64,000 bases of DNA from Actinomyces haliotis (GCF_015355765.1 NZ_JACWNA010000008.1:56046-120045), one strand, 5' to 3'; positions 28,909 through 38,863 are shown, numbered from the stretch's first letter. The notes: generated by a model from the sequence alone, not told the origin. A program made the numbers and translations.

Positions 28909-29055
28909 GTGGTGAGGGGGGGCGGGTGGTGCCCGTAGTCCCCGTCCCGACGTCGGAGCCATCAGGCGGTGCTCCCACCGTGCTCAAAGGGGCGGTGGGA
29001 CGACCCTCTCAAACGCGGGTGCTAGTACCTCTCCACTCATCAGGTGTGACACGAT

Positions 29056-29226
29056 TACACTGGGAACTGTCTGACGGGCACGGCACCCCGGCAGCAGTTC
29101 ACGAGTCGTCCCTTCCCCAACCCGTTTCGGCGAGGCAAGGAAGCTGACCCTCCGGTTCGCAACCGGATGGCGCGACGCGCTCCCGGTAACCCGCCGGATC
29201 CCCACCCCACGAGCCAGGAGACTCGA
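29056..29226 (+). promoter_or_regulatory. Pilus operon promoter and structured 5' leader
   Basis: TACACT (29056-29061) is a plausible -10, predicting a leader of about 160 nt, long for this genome. The leader can form an imperfect hairpin from GAACTG (29064-29069) to CAGTTC (29095-29100), a stem with TCCGGTT/AACCGGA arms (29149-29170), a GCGC stem-loop (29170-29180) and a CCGG stem (29183-29197), then AGGAG before the ATG. This looks like a cis-acting RNA. I cannot match it to a named riboswitch class. Confidence 0.5.
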
Positions 29227-30870
29227 ATGACCAAGACCAGGACCCGGGCCGGAGCTCTGCTCTCCGGGCTCGCCGCCCTCGCGCTGGGCGTGTCCGGCAT
29301 CGCCGGCGTCGCCCCTGAGGCACTGACCCCGGCCGCGCAGGCCGCCGACCAGCACCTCATCGACTCGTCGCAGACCGCGACCCTGACCTTCCACAAGTAC
29401 GAGACGCCGTACAGCTCTGACGACTCGTGCCAGGTCAACGCCAATGGTGGCGAGGAGCTGCCGTCGAGCTGCCTCTCCGGGAACAGCCCGCTGGCCGGCG
29501 TCACCTTCACGGCGACCCGCGTCCTCAACACGGACGGCTCGGAGATCGACCTCGCGACCAACGCCGGCTGGGCTGCCGCCCAGAGCTACATGTCGGCCGA
29601 CGGCGTGACGACCGCTGAGGAGCATCTCTCGACGGCCGCCGGTGACATCCACACGACGGACCCAACCGGTACTCACGGTGTCACCTCGCTCAGCGGTCTG
29701 CCCCTCGGCGTCTACTACGTCCAGGAGACCGAGGCTCCCGCCGGCACGACCAAGGCCGAGCCCTTCGTGATCGTCCTGCCGATGACGAACAAGACCGACG
29801 ACGGCTGGAACTACTCGGTCAACGTCTACCCGAAGAACTCGGTCGACAAGATCACCAAGACCGTCGCCGACGCGGGCACCAACACCGCGGAGAACGCCTC
29901 CACCGACGGCACCGACGGCTCGCAGACGACCCTGGCGTACACCCTTCTCTCCTCGATCTCCGCGCTCACGGCCGCCGAGCGCGGCAGCTACACGGTGAAA
30001 GACCCCCTCGACTCCCGCCTCACCTTCAACCAGGGCGAGTCCACGGTCGAGATCGTCACCGGCTCCGCCGCTCCCTACACGAGCGTCGCGACCCTTGCTG
30101 AGGGCACGGACTACACCTGGGCGTACGACACCGGCACCAACACCGTCACCATGTCCATGACGACTGAGGGCATGACGAAGATGAAGACGCAGAAGGACGC
30201 GAACACGACCGCCCAGGTGCGCACCACCATCGCCGCCGACGTCAAGACGGAGAACACCGCAGATGGTGTTGATCCGGCCGTGACGACCGGCGTCATCACG
30301 AACGCCGCGACCCTCGTGCCCAACAGCTCGCCTGAGGTCGCCGAGATCACCTCGAACACGGTCGACTCCCGCTACGGCGACGTCACCGTCACCAAGACCT
30401 CTGCGGACAACAACGGCGCCGCCCTCGCCGGCGCGACCTTCGCCGTCTACCGGGGTACCACCTCCACCACCGCCAATGACTCGGGCGCGTGCCCCTCCAG
30501 CCAGATCACGGACGCCAACAAGATCGGTGATACGTCCGCGACCGGAGCTGACGGCACGGTGACCTTCAAGGGACTCGACGCCTCGAACTACTACAACGGC
30601 GAGACCCAGACGACGCTCCAGCACTACTGCCTCGTCGAGACCAAGGCTCCCAGCGGCTACCAGCTCAAGGCCGAGCCGATCGTCTTCGACGTCAGCTCCG
30701 CGGACAGCACCACGCTCGCCGCCGCCGCGGCCAGCGTCGTCGACCAGCCCGACAACCTGCTCAACAAGCTGCCCTCGACCGGTGGCATGGGCATGGCGCT
30801 CATCATCATCGTCGGGGGCGCCGTCGTCGGCGGAGCCATCTGGGCGTCGCGCCGCAACAAGCGCGCCTGA
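29227..30870 (+). CDS. Sortase-assembled pilin with LPSTG anchor (FimA/FimP-like shaft subunit)
   Basis: 547 residues. Signal peptide to about residue 40 (AQAA), pilin motif YPKN at 201-204 whose Lys is the inter-subunit bond donor, SpaA/Cna-type beta domains, an E-box CLVETKAPSGY near 475 for intramolecular isopeptide formation, and the sorting signal LPSTG (515-519), hydrophobic helix and RRNKRA tail. This is the layout of an Actinomyces type 1 or 2 fimbrial shaft protein. The class C sortase encoded next should polymerise it. No large tip adhesin gene precedes it. Confidence 0.92.
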   Translation: MTKTRTRAGALLSGLAALALGVSGIAGVAPEALTPAAQAADQHLIDSSQTATLTFHKYETPYSSDDSCQVNANGGEELPSSCLSGNSPLAGVTFTATRVLNTDGSEIDLATNAGWAAAQSYMSADGVTTAEEHLSTAAGDIHTTDPTGTHGVTSLSGLPLGVYYVQETEAPAGTTKAEPFVIVLPMTNKTDDGWNYSVNVYPKNSVDKITKTVADAGTNTAENASTDGTDGSQTTLAYTLLSSISALTAAERGSYTVKDPLDSRLTFNQGESTVEIVTGSAAPYTSVATLAEGTDYTWAYDTGTNTVTMSMTTEGMTKMKTQKDANTTAQVRTTIAADVKTENTADGVDPAVTTGVITNAATLVPNSSPEVAEITSNTVDSRYGDVTVTKTSADNNGAALAGATFAVYRGTTSTTANDSGACPSSQITDANKIGDTSATGADGTVTFKGLDASNYYNGETQTTLQHYCLVETKAPSGYQLKAEPIVFDVSSADSTTLAAAAASVVDQPDNLLNKLPSTGGMGMALIIIVGGAVVGGAIWASRRNKRA

Positions 30871-30968
30871 GCGGATGACCCGGCGGGGGACGGTGACCTG
30901 GAACCGTCCCCCAGCCGGGTCGTAGCGCACCACCACGATCCACCCTGAGACAAGGAGCGCCCAGCCCC

Positions 30969-32051
30969 ATGAACCTCCTCCGCCGCCGCGACCGCACCGG
31001 GCGGCCGACCGCGCCGCGTGCCGGCACGACCGGCACCGGCGTCGGCGAGGCGACGGACGAGGAGACGAGGAACGAGCAACAACGCCGCCGTCCCCGCGGA
31101 TGGTGGCTGCCCGTGGTCCTCTTCCTCGTCGGCGCGATCATCCTGGGGTACCCCGTCACCTCCACGCTCTACAACAACTGGCGCCAGCACCAGTTCTCCG
31201 AGCAGTACAACCAGGCCGTCGCAGCGGCTGATCCCAGCGAGCTCAAGGACGTCCTCGCCGCCGCGGAGAAGTACAACGAGTCCATCGACGGGCTCCCCAT
31301 CCTCGACCCCTGGCTCCAGCGCGTGAAGCAGGACGACGCCTACCGCAAGTACCTCGACTACCTCGACCAGCTCTCCACCACGGACGTCATGGCCCGGGTC
31401 CGCGTGCCCTCCCAGAAGATCGACCTGCCCGTCTACCACGGCACCGAGGACTCGACCCTCGCCAAGGGAGTCGGCCACCTCTACGGCACCGACCTCCCCG
31501 TCGGCGGTACGAACCGGCACACCGTCCTCACCGGGCACACCGGCATCCCCACCGCCACGCTCTTCGACCACCTCATCGACATGAAGGTCGGCGACGTCTT
31601 CTACATCGACACCTACGGCCGCACCATGGCCTACAAGGTCACCCGCGTCGACGTCGTGCTCCCGGAGCAGACCGACCTCCTCAAGCGGGTACCCGGCAAG
31701 GACCTCGCGACCCTCATCACCTGCACCCCCTACGGCGTCAACGACCACCGGCTCCTCGTCACGGGTGAGCGCATCCCGCTCGACCAGGCTCAGAAGGTCG
31801 CCGGCAGCAAGGACGGCTGGAGCCTTCTCGGGACGCTCACGATCTGGATGTGGGCCGCCGGCGTCGGTGCGCTCCTCGCCCTCCTCGGCGCGCTGTGGAA
31901 CCTCTGGGCCGCGCTGCGCCGCAAGAAGGACGACGACGAGGACAACGAGGCCAGCGTGGGCGCGGGCACTGAAAACAAGGGGCCGCAGCACGTCGGCCCG
32001 GCCCCTGAACCAGCCGCCGAGCCGACCGATCCCGACGGCACTCGCCCATGA
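30969..32051 (+). CDS. Class C (pilin-polymerising) sortase
   Basis: 360 residues. Two membrane helices (about 46-65 and 278-298) flank the extracellular domain. The lid motif DPW (113-115) marks class C. The catalytic His190 is in LTGHTG, Cys252 in TLITCTPYG and the Arg in NDHRLLVTGER. It cleaves the LPxTG-type signals of the flanking pilins and joins them through the pilin-motif Lys. The long charged C-terminal tail is typical of Actinomyces sortases. The 3' end overlaps the open frame of the next pilin. Confidence 0.93.
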   Translation: MNLLRRRDRTGRPTAPRAGTTGTGVGEATDEETRNEQQRRRPRGWWLPVVLFLVGAIILGYPVTSTLYNNWRQHQFSEQYNQAVAAADPSELKDVLAAAEKYNESIDGLPILDPWLQRVKQDDAYRKYLDYLDQLSTTDVMARVRVPSQKIDLPVYHGTEDSTLAKGVGHLYGTDLPVGGTNRHTVLTGHTGIPTATLFDHLIDMKVGDVFYIDTYGRTMAYKVTRVDVVLPEQTDLLKRVPGKDLATLITCTPYGVNDHRLLVTGERIPLDQAQKVAGSKDGWSLLGTLTIWMWAAGVGALLALLGALWNLWAALRRKKDDDEDNEASVGAGTENKGPQHVGPAPEPAAEPTDPDGTRP

Positions 32052-32080
32052 CCCGCGACCCACGAGAGGAGATGACCGAG

Positions 32081-34027
32081 ATGACGACGCACCACGCCAC
32101 TGTCGAGCGCCAGGCACGCGCCGCACGCGCCCGCCGCCGAGGTCGCGCACGGGCCCTCCTCGGAGTGCTCCTGGCCCTCGCCCTCGTCGTCGCACTGGCG
32201 GCGCCGCTCCTCGCCTCCGCCACGGCCCACGCCGCTGTCGGCACGGCGCCGCTGGCCGTCGACCCGAGTGCGAAGGGCTCCCTCACGCTCCACAAGATGG
32301 AGACCCCGTACTGGAACCCGGTCACCTGCCCCGCAAACGGCGCCAGCCTCCCGACCGAGTGCGCCGGGGACGCGAGCCCGGTCGCCGGAGTGACCTTCAC
32401 CGTGACCCAGGTCGAGGGCGTCGATGTCCTGGGCGGCTCAGCGGGCGACAAGATCGCGGCCTACGAGGCCTCGCCGTCCAGCGCCGCCGCGCACCTCGAC
32501 AGGACGACCGCCCGCACCGGCACGACCGCCGCCGACGGCAGCCTCGCCTTCTCCGACCTGCCCCTCGGTCTCTACTACGTCGAGGAGACCTCCACGCCCG
32601 CCGGCGTGACGCCGTCGTTGCCCTTCGTCGTCTCCGTGCCGGGCTACCCCGCGGAAGGGGCCGCGCTCCAGTACGACATCGACGTCTACCCCAAGAACGC
32701 CGTCGACTCGATCAGCATCGAGGTCGTCGACGACGGCGTCGTCACCGAGCAGCAGCCCAACCACGCGGCGGTCGCGTCTCGTCGGATCCGCTACCTCATC
32801 CGCTCGACCATCACCCCCTCGCTCCTCGGCCGGGACGCCGACGGCAAGCTCATCCCGCAGACCGCCGACGGGATCGGCACCTACACCGTGAGCGACGACC
32901 TCGACCCGCGCCTGTCCTACCTGGGGGCGGTCGTGAGCGTCGTCGACGCCGACGGCACCGTCCTCGCCAGCCTCAGCGCGGCGGCCGCCGACTCCACCGA
33001 GGGCGACTACCTCATCTGGGCGACCGGCACCGACGGCGTGCGCCGCCGCGTCAGCGCCGCCGAGGCAGCCGGCATCAGCGGCGGCCCGCTCATCGAGATC
33101 GAGATGACGGCCTCCGGGCTCGCCAAGCTCGCGGCCGCGAAGAACGCGCACCCCGACGCCGTCGTCCTCACCGACCTGCGCACGCGCGCCGACAGCTACG
33201 TCGGCACGGGCCTCACCAGCGGTGTCATCAAGAACACCGCGAGTTTCGTGCCCAACGCCCGCTACGCCGAGACGCACGGGACGAGCGACCCGCTCGAGGC
33301 GACCACGGTCGAGACGCACCTCGGCGACCTCATCATCAAGAAGGTCTCGATCGACGGCACCAGGCTCCTGCCCGGGGCGGCCTTCGCCGTCTACCGCGGC
33401 ACGACCGGTGTCCCGCTCGCGCAGGCCTGCGGCTCCGACGCCCTTACCGAGGAGCGCCGCGTCGGCACGATGACCAGTGACGACACGGGCGTGGCGGTGC
33501 TCCGGGGCATCCAGGTCTCGGACTACGTCGACGGCGCCGTCGTCTCAGGCTCGAGCATGCGGCACTACTGCCTCGTCGAGACCGACGCGCCGGCCGGGTA
33601 CCGGCTCCTGTCCGACCCCGTGCCCTTCGACCTCACGACCGTGGGCGCCGCGACCGACCTCAACGGCGCCGTCGCCGCCCTCACCCTCGACGACCCCGCC
33701 ACCGGCAACGCCAGGCTCGTCGCCGATCCCAAGGCGAGCGTCCCGGACAAGATCATCGACCAGGGCAAGAAGGCCACCCACAAGGTCGTCGAGGTGGTGA
33801 CGCGGCCGCTGCCGCAGCCCGTCCGCAAGGCGGCCCTCGCCCACACCGGTGCGAGCATCACCGTGGGCCTCCTCGCCATCGCCCTCGTCGCCCTCGGCGT
33901 CTGGCTGCTCGCCCGACGCCGTCGGCGGGACGAGGACGAGTCGGTGGGGGAGAGCGCCGCGACCGGCGCCGGCTCCGGCGCGGACGGCGCTGGAACAGAC
34001 CGGACCGAGACGCCCGACGGGGACTGA
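32081..34027 (+). CDS. Second sortase-anchored pilin, LAHTG signal
   Basis: 648 residues. Signal helix at 24-52, pilin motif YPKN at 203-206, SpaA-type domains, E-box CLVETDAPAGY, and sorting signal LAHTG (586-590) with a membrane helix and RRRRR. The tail runs about 35 acidic residues past the Arg cluster, unusual for a sorting signal. It is paralogous to the first pilin (LTLHKMETPY versus LTFHKYETPY). Start: ATG 32081 is preferred because GAGGAG sits 9 nt upstream; in-frame ATG 32048 overlaps the sortase stop. Having YPKN, it could itself be polymerised. Confidence 0.88.
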   Translation: MTTHHATVERQARAARARRRGRARALLGVLLALALVVALAAPLLASATAHAAVGTAPLAVDPSAKGSLTLHKMETPYWNPVTCPANGASLPTECAGDASPVAGVTFTVTQVEGVDVLGGSAGDKIAAYEASPSSAAAHLDRTTARTGTTAADGSLAFSDLPLGLYYVEETSTPAGVTPSLPFVVSVPGYPAEGAALQYDIDVYPKNAVDSISIEVVDDGVVTEQQPNHAAVASRRIRYLIRSTITPSLLGRDADGKLIPQTADGIGTYTVSDDLDPRLSYLGAVVSVVDADGTVLASLSAAAADSTEGDYLIWATGTDGVRRRVSAAEAAGISGGPLIEIEMTASGLAKLAAAKNAHPDAVVLTDLRTRADSYVGTGLTSGVIKNTASFVPNARYAETHGTSDPLEATTVETHLGDLIIKKVSIDGTRLLPGAAFAVYRGTTGVPLAQACGSDALTEERRVGTMTSDDTGVAVLRGIQVSDYVDGAVVSGSSMRHYCLVETDAPAGYRLLSDPVPFDLTTVGAATDLNGAVAALTLDDPATGNARLVADPKASVPDKIIDQGKKATHKVVEVVTRPLPQPVRKAALAHTGASITVGLLAIALVALGVWLLARRRRRDEDESVGESAATGAGSGADGAGTDRTETPDGD

Positions 34028-34050
34028 CCAGTCAGGACGGCCCTCGCAGA

Positions 34051-34095
34051 CGCCGACGGGGCGGACGCGCACGATGCGCGTCCGCCCCGTCGGCG
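34051..34095. terminator. Bidirectional terminator between the pilus operon and nirD
   Basis: A perfect 20-bp or longer stem starting CGCCGACGGGGCGGACGCGC with a CGAT loop, between convergent genes. Confidence 0.85.
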
Positions 34096-34114
34096 TGTCG
34101 GGTGCCTGTGCGGC

Positions 34115-34486
34115 TCAGGCGGCGTCGACGGCGATGAGGACGTCGCCGTCGACGCGCACCGGCCAGACCCCCAGGCTGTACTGCGGGTCCGAGACGCTGG
34201 AGCCGTCACGAAGGTCATAGACCTCCTTGTACAGGGGCGAGGTGATCGTGGGGACGTCGCCGCCGGTCGAGCCGACGATGCGGCGGGCCATGACGTTGGA
34301 GCCGGACACGGGGTCCTTGCGGGAGACGGCGTGGAGCTCCCCGCAGTGGAGCCGGAAGAGAGCGACCTGCTGGCCGTTGATGAGGGCCGCCTGTCCGCGG
34401 CTCGGCGGCAGCTGCTCGACGCGGTAGACCCGCACCCAGGTCCGCGAGGCGGCGGTCGGGGCGGCCGTGGTCGTCAGGGCGCTCAT
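34115..34486 (-). CDS. NirD-like Rieske-fold protein (nitrite reductase small subunit type)
   Basis: 123 residues, Rieske-like beta fold without the Fe-S Cys/His ligands, as in NirD. Recognisable parts are WVRVYRVEQLPPSRGQAALI, QVALFRLHCGELHAVSRKDP and the C-terminal YDLRDGSSVSDPQYSLGVWP. NirD partners NirB in NADH-dependent nitrite reduction to ammonium. No nirB is seen on either side, so it must either serve a distant NirB or act alone. It converges on the pilus operon across a shared terminator. 34487-34777 upstream shows only the purD promoter region. Confidence 0.8.
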   Translation of the reverse strand: MSALTTTAAPTAASRTWVRVYRVEQLPPSRGQAALINGQQVALFRLHCGELHAVSRKDPVSGSNVMARRIVGSTGGDVPTITSPLYKEVYDLRDGSSVSDPQYSLGVWPVRVDGDVLIAVDAA

Positions 34487-34777
34487 GGGTGCTCTCCTTC
34501 GCTCGGCTGCGATCCGGCGCCCGCGGGGGCGGGCTCACGTGCCATGACCGCACCGTAGGGAGACGCCGGTCACGGGCGTGTTCGCGCGAGGTTGCCGTCG
34601 TGCTTCCCGCGTTTCCGAGGGATGACGCGCTCCCAGCGGGACCGCCACGGGGAGTGGAGCGGGCAGGTGATGAGAGACTGCCTCCTCACCGACGGCTGCG
34701 AGGGCACCGGGGGCTCGCCGTCGGTCGTGCGGCAGTCACCCGCGCCGGGCGACGCGCAGTCCCGCTACGCTGATCCC

Positions 34778-36031
34778 GTGAAGATCCTGCTTCTCGGGTC
34801 CGGCGCGCGCGAGCACGCCCTGGCCCGCGCCCTCGCCGCCGATCCCACCACCACCGAGCTCGTCGTCGCCCCCGGCAACCCCGGTACCGCGGCCGTCGCC
34901 ACGAACCTCAAGGCCGACGCCTCCGACCCCGCCGCGGTCGTCTCCCTCGCCACCGAGATGGAGGCGGACCTCGTCGTCGTCGGCCCCGAGGCGCCGCTCG
35001 TCGCCGGTGTCGCCGACGCCGTGCGCGACGCCGGGATCCCCGTCTTCGGCCCGGGTGTCGAGGCCGCCCGCCTCGAGGGCTCGAAGGCCTTCGCCAAGGA
35101 GGTCATGGAGGCCGCCGGCGTCCCCACCGCCGAGGCCGCCGTCTGCGACACCGAGGAGCAGCTCACCGCCGCCCTCGACCGCTTCGGCGCCCCCTACGTC
35201 GTCAAGGAGGACGGACTCGCTGCGGGCAAGGGCGTCGTCGTCACCTCCGACCGCGCCGCCGCCCTCGACCACGGCCGCGCCTGCCTCGACAAGGAGGGTG
35301 GCCGCGTCGTCATCGAGGACTTCCTCGACGGCCCCGAGGTCTCCCTGTTCTGCGTCTGCGACGGCGCCACCGTCCGCCCTCTCGCGCCCGCCCAGGACTT
35401 CAAGCGCCTCGGCGACGGCGACGAGGGCCCCAACACCGGCGGCATGGGTGCCTACACCCCGCTGACCTGGGCCCCCGAGGGCCTCACGGAGGAGGTCGTC
35501 CGCGACGTCGCCCAGCCCGTCGTCGACGAGATGGCCCGCCGCGGCACCCCCTTCTCCGGCCTCCTCTACTGCGGCGTCGCCCTCACCAGCAAGGGCACCC
35601 GCGTCGTCGAGTTCAACGTCCGTTTCGGCGATCCGGAGACCCAGGCCGTCCTCGCGCGCCTCACCTCCTCCCTCCCCGAGCTCCTGCTCGCCGCCGCCAC
35701 CGGGAGCCTGGACGAGGTCCCGGCTCCCACCTGGGCGGACCAGGCCGCCGTCGACGTCGTCCTCGCCGCCCCCGGCTACCCGGGTGCCGTCACCACCGGC
35801 GGCGTCATCACCGGCGTGGAGGAGGCCGAGCAGGTCGAGGGCGTCCACGTCCTCCACGCCGGCACCGGCATCGACGACGACGGGAACCTCATCGCGACCG
35901 GTGGCCGCGTCCTGTCGGTCGTCGCGCTCGGCGACTCCGTCCAGGCCGCGCGCGAGCGGGCCTACGAGGGCCTGTCCCGCATCCACCTCGAGGGCTCCCA
36001 GCACCGCACCGACATCGCGCTCGGTCGCTGA
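34778..36031 (+). CDS. purD: Phosphoribosylamine-glycine ligase
   Basis: 417 residues; ATP-grasp enzyme that makes GAR, step 2 of purine synthesis. [23 protein letters not shown] opening (with GTG start), [35 protein letters not shown] (ATP grasp), [22 protein letters not shown] and [12 protein letters not shown] are diagnostic. TACGCT lies 6 nt before the GTG. It heads the purD-purC group; purC starts 136 nt downstream with its own -10-like box. Confidence 0.95.
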   Translation: MKILLLGSGAREHALARALAADPTTTELVVAPGNPGTAAVATNLKADASDPAAVVSLATEMEADLVVVGPEAPLVAGVADAVRDAGIPVFGPGVEAARLEGSKAFAKEVMEAAGVPTAEAAVCDTEEQLTAALDRFGAPYVVKEDGLAAGKGVVVTSDRAAALDHGRACLDKEGGRVVIEDFLDGPEVSLFCVCDGATVRPLAPAQDFKRLGDGDEGPNTGGMGAYTPLTWAPEGLTEEVVRDVAQPVVDEMARRGTPFSGLLYCGVALTSKGTRVVEFNVRFGDPETQAVLARLTSSLPELLLAAATGSLDEVPAPTWADQAAVDVVLAAPGYPGAVTTGGVITGVEEAEQVEGVHVLHAGTGIDDDGNLIATGGRVLSVVALGDSVQAARERAYEGLSRIHLEGSQHRTDIALGR

Positions 36032-36166
36032 GACCACGGCCCGGCGCTCACGAGGGCGTGGCCCCACCGACGACCGGCCGGGGTCACGCCCTTCGCCTTG
36101 CTGGGACCGGTCACGGCACTCGGACCGCTGGCGATGCGTGTCACAGTCCGGTGGCAGGATGGGGCC

Positions 36167-37081
36167 ATGAGCGCGAGCAAGCCCGTCATCCCCCCTGCCC
36201 CTGAGGTCCCCGGCTGGGAGCACGTCTCCTCCGGCAAGGTCCGCGACGTCTACCGGCCCGCCGCCGGCGGAGACTGGGAGGGCAAGGACGTCCTCCTCGT
36301 CGTCGCCTCGGACCGCATCAGCGCCTACGACCACATCCTCTCCACCGAGATCCCGGACAAGGGCAAGGTCCTCACCGCCCTGAGCGCCTGGTGGTTCGAG
36401 CAGCTCGCCGACGTCGTCCCCAACCACCTCGTCTCCATGGACGTGCCTGAGCAGGTCGCCGGCCGCGCCATGGTCTGCGAGCGCCTCGACATGTACCCCG
36501 TCGAGTGCGTCGCCCGCGGCTACCTCACCGGCTCCGGGCTCGTCGAGTACCGCGCCGGCGGTGAGGTCTGCGGCGTCGCCCTGCCGGACGGCCTCACCGA
36601 GGCGTCCCGCCTCCCGCGCCCGATCTTCACGCCCGCCGCCAAGGCCGAGCTCGGCGACCACGACGAGAACGTCTCCCTCGAGCGCGTCAAGGAGATGATC
36701 GGGGACCGCCCCGCGGCCGCCCTGCGCGAGATCACCGTGCGCCTCTACTCCCGGGCCGCGGAGATCGCGCGCGAGCGCGGCATCATCCTCGCGGACACCA
36801 AGTTCGAGTTCGGCACGGACGACTCCGGACGGGTCGTCCTGGGCGACGAGGTCCTCACCCCGGACTCCTCGCGCTTCTGGCCCGCCACCGAGTGGGTCCC
36901 CGGCGAGGTGACCCCCTCCTACGACAAGCAGTTCGTCCGCGACTGGCTCACCGAGGAGTCCGGCTGGGACCGCCACGGTGACGCCGAGCCCCCCGCCCTG
37001 CCCACCGAGGTCGTCGAGCGTACGCGCGCCCGCTACCTCGAGGCCTACGAGCGCCTCACCGGCTCGCCCCTCGCGCTGTGA
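36167..37081 (+). CDS. purC: SAICAR synthetase
   Basis: 304 residues; joins aspartate to [66 protein letters not shown] and [10 protein letters not shown] are the family blocks. CAGGAT ends 6 nt before the ATG, the same box as before the TreT-like gene. Its stop overlaps the start of the membrane-protein gene at 37078. Confidence 0.95.
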   Translation: MSASKPVIPPAPEVPGWEHVSSGKVRDVYRPAAGGDWEGKDVLLVVASDRISAYDHILSTEIPDKGKVLTALSAWWFEQLADVVPNHLVSMDVPEQVAGRAMVCERLDMYPVECVARGYLTGSGLVEYRAGGEVCGVALPDGLTEASRLPRPIFTPAAKAELGDHDENVSLERVKEMIGDRPAAALREITVRLYSRAAEIARERGIILADTKFEFGTDDSGRVVLGDEVLTPDSSRFWPATEWVPGEVTPSYDKQFVRDWLTEESGWDRHGDAEPPALPTEVVERTRARYLEAYERLTGSPLAL

Positions 37082-37764
37082 GCACGCCGGCGGGTGACGG
37101 CCCCGCACCCCACGGGGCGCCGACGACGCAGCGCCGGTTCACGCCGGGCCCCGGCCTCATCGTGGTCGGAGCCGGCGTCCTGCTCGTCATCGTGCTCGCC
37201 CTCGCCGCGGCCGTCACCGCCTCGCTCGGGGCCAAGGGCGCATCGGCAGTCCTCGGCGGGATCGCCCTCGTCATCCTCGGCGGCGGGCTCATCGCCTGGC
37301 TCCGGGTCCCCGCACGCTCCCTCGTCGTCAACGCCCCGCGCCTGCGCCTCGAGCGCAACCGCGCCGTCGCGGCCCAGCGGCGTCGGGCTGAGGGGGACGA
37401 CGCCGACGGCGCCTCCAGCGCCCCGCGTCCGGCCGACGCCTCGCCGCGCGGCAGGGCGGCCGGCCGCGGTGCCACTGCGTCCCGCCCGGCCCCCGGCACG
37501 GACCTCGTGCGCCCCGTCCTCGGTACGGACCTCAGCCTCCCGCCCTCGACCGGGCGGCGCGAGCTCACCACACGCGACGTCGTCACCGGGCCGGTCTCGA
37601 CGATCCTGGCATCGAGCCGCCTCGGCATCGCCGCCGACGAGCGCCTCGCCGGCACGAGCGCGGGGGAGGGGCTCATGCGCGTGCTCCAGCTGCTCGGCGG
37701 CTGCGTGGGCTTCGTCCTCGTCGCCCTCGGCCTCGCCAGCGTCCTCGGGCAGGTGATCCGGTGA
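37078..37764 (+). CDS. Membrane protein of unknown function (in pur cluster)
   Basis: 228 residues. Two N-terminal helices (about 25-50 and 57-76), a cytoplasmic Arg/Ala/Pro-rich region (80-160), and a C-terminal helix (about 205-225). I do not recognise the family. The GTG overlaps the purC stop, and its own stop overlaps the next GTG, so it is coupled to both. A link to purine synthesis is not implied by sequence. Confidence 0.6.
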   Translation: MSTPAGDGPAPHGAPTTQRRFTPGPGLIVVGAGVLLVIVLALAAAVTASLGAKGASAVLGGIALVILGGGLIAWLRVPARSLVVNAPRLRLERNRAVAAQRRRAEGDDADGASSAPRPADASPRGRAAGRGATASRPAPGTDLVRPVLGTDLSLPPSTGRRELTTRDVVTGPVSTILASSRLGIAADERLAGTSAGEGLMRVLQLLGGCVGFVLVALGLASVLGQVIR

Positions 37765-38483
37765 CGCCGCCGATCGGCCGCCAGAGCCGCCCCTCCCAGG
37801 AGCACGAGCCCGTCGACTGGGGGACGGGCGCGCCCCGTCCCAGCACGGACGGTCCGAGCACCGCGCGCGCGGCAGGCGCCTCCGCCCCGGCTGAGCCCGA
37901 GGTCGACTGGGGCGTCGGTCGCGGGGGCCCCGAGCCGGAGCCGACCCCGGGCCAGCGCGCCTGCACGCCCTGGCCCGCCGCCCTTCGGCGCCAGCGCCTC
38001 ACCGGCGTCCTCTACGCGCTCCTCGGCCTCGTGCTGGCCACCTGGTCCGCCATGAACCTCGCCACCGCCGCCGACGCCGGCCACCCCTGGGTCCCGCCGT
38101 GGCTCGTCGTCGTCCTCGGTGGTGCCGGCCTCGTCTCGGCCGCCGGGTACCTCGCCTGGGCGGGCGGCACACCCGTCGCACGCGAGTCCGAGCGCTGGAC
38201 CCCGCGCGAGGTCGACGCGCTCGCCGGCCTCACCGAGGACCGCTCCGCCCGGGACGGCCTGCCTGCCCCCGTCCACGTCATGGGCACCTCGACCCTCGAC
38301 ACCTCCCGACAGGCTCCTGCCGGGGTCGCCGGCGCCATCGGTGGCTTCATGCTCGCCGGGGCCGTCGTCTGCGCCGTCGTCGCCCTCGTCCTCGGCCCCG
38401 CCTGGCTGCTCGGGACCGCCGCCCTCGCCGTCGGCGGGACCCTCGCGATCCGTCTCGCCGGGGACTGGCTCGGGCACGTCTGA
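37761..38483 (+). CDS. Membrane protein of unknown function, paired with the 37078 gene
   Basis: 240 residues. A disordered acidic N terminus with a repeated VDWG motif (EPVDWGTG, EVDWGVGR), two helices at about 80-130, a soluble stretch, and two closely spaced helices at about 190-237. Family not recognised. Start GTG overlaps the upstream TGA. Both genes are in the same transcript as purC and probably form one small membrane unit. Confidence 0.6.
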   Translation: MTPPIGRQSRPSQEHEPVDWGTGAPRPSTDGPSTARAAGASAPAEPEVDWGVGRGGPEPEPTPGQRACTPWPAALRRQRLTGVLYALLGLVLATWSAMNLATAADAGHPWVPPWLVVVLGGAGLVSAAGYLAWAGGTPVARESERWTPREVDALAGLTEDRSARDGLPAPVHVMGTSTLDTSRQAPAGVAGAIGGFMLAGAVVCAVVALVLGPAWLLGTAALAVGGTLAIRLAGDWLGHV

Positions 38484-38602
38484 CCAGGCGGGCGGGCTCC
38501 CTGGCCGCCTCCGGTCGGGGCCTGAGACCGTGGGGTCTCGCCGTCAGTGAGCGGGTACCCTGTGCGCGGACCTTCCTCTCCCCAGACAACCCAGGAGGAC
38601 CG

Positions 38603-38863
38603 ATGGGACGCATCGTCGTCGAGGTCATGCCCAAGCCGGAGATCCTTGACCCGCAGGGCAAGGCGGTCGTGGGAAGCCTCCCGCGACTCGGATTCGACCA
38701 GTTCACCTCCGTGCGCCAGGGGCGCCGCTTCGAGCTGACGGTGGACGGGGAGGTCACGCAGGAGGACCTCGACGCCGCCGCCAAGGCCGCGGAGACCCTG
38801 CTGTCGAACCCCATCATCGAGGACGTCATCTCCGTGCGCGCGGGCGAGGGAGCGCAGGCGTGA
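38603..38863 (+). CDS. purS: FGAM synthetase, PurS subunit
   Basis: 86 residues, the normal PurS length. [39 protein letters not shown] and [12 protein letters not shown] are typical. It bridges PurL and PurQ in the FGAM synthetase complex. AGGAGGA precedes the ATG at 38603; the stop overlaps the purQ GTG. Confidence 0.93.
   Translation: MGRIVVEVMPKPEILDPQGKAVVGSLPRLGFDQFTSVRQGRRFELTVDGEVTQEDLDAAAKAAETLLSNPIIEDVISVRAGEGAQA

Noticed and set aside
29064..29226. c-di-GMP-I riboswitch call for the pilus leader
   Set aside because: The conserved core (a GGGACGCAAAGCC-like segment and receptor) is not present.
34736..37108. 790-codon open frame antisense to purD and purC
   Set aside because: Both sense genes are unmistakable; the antisense product is low-complexity Gly/Asp/Val without domains.
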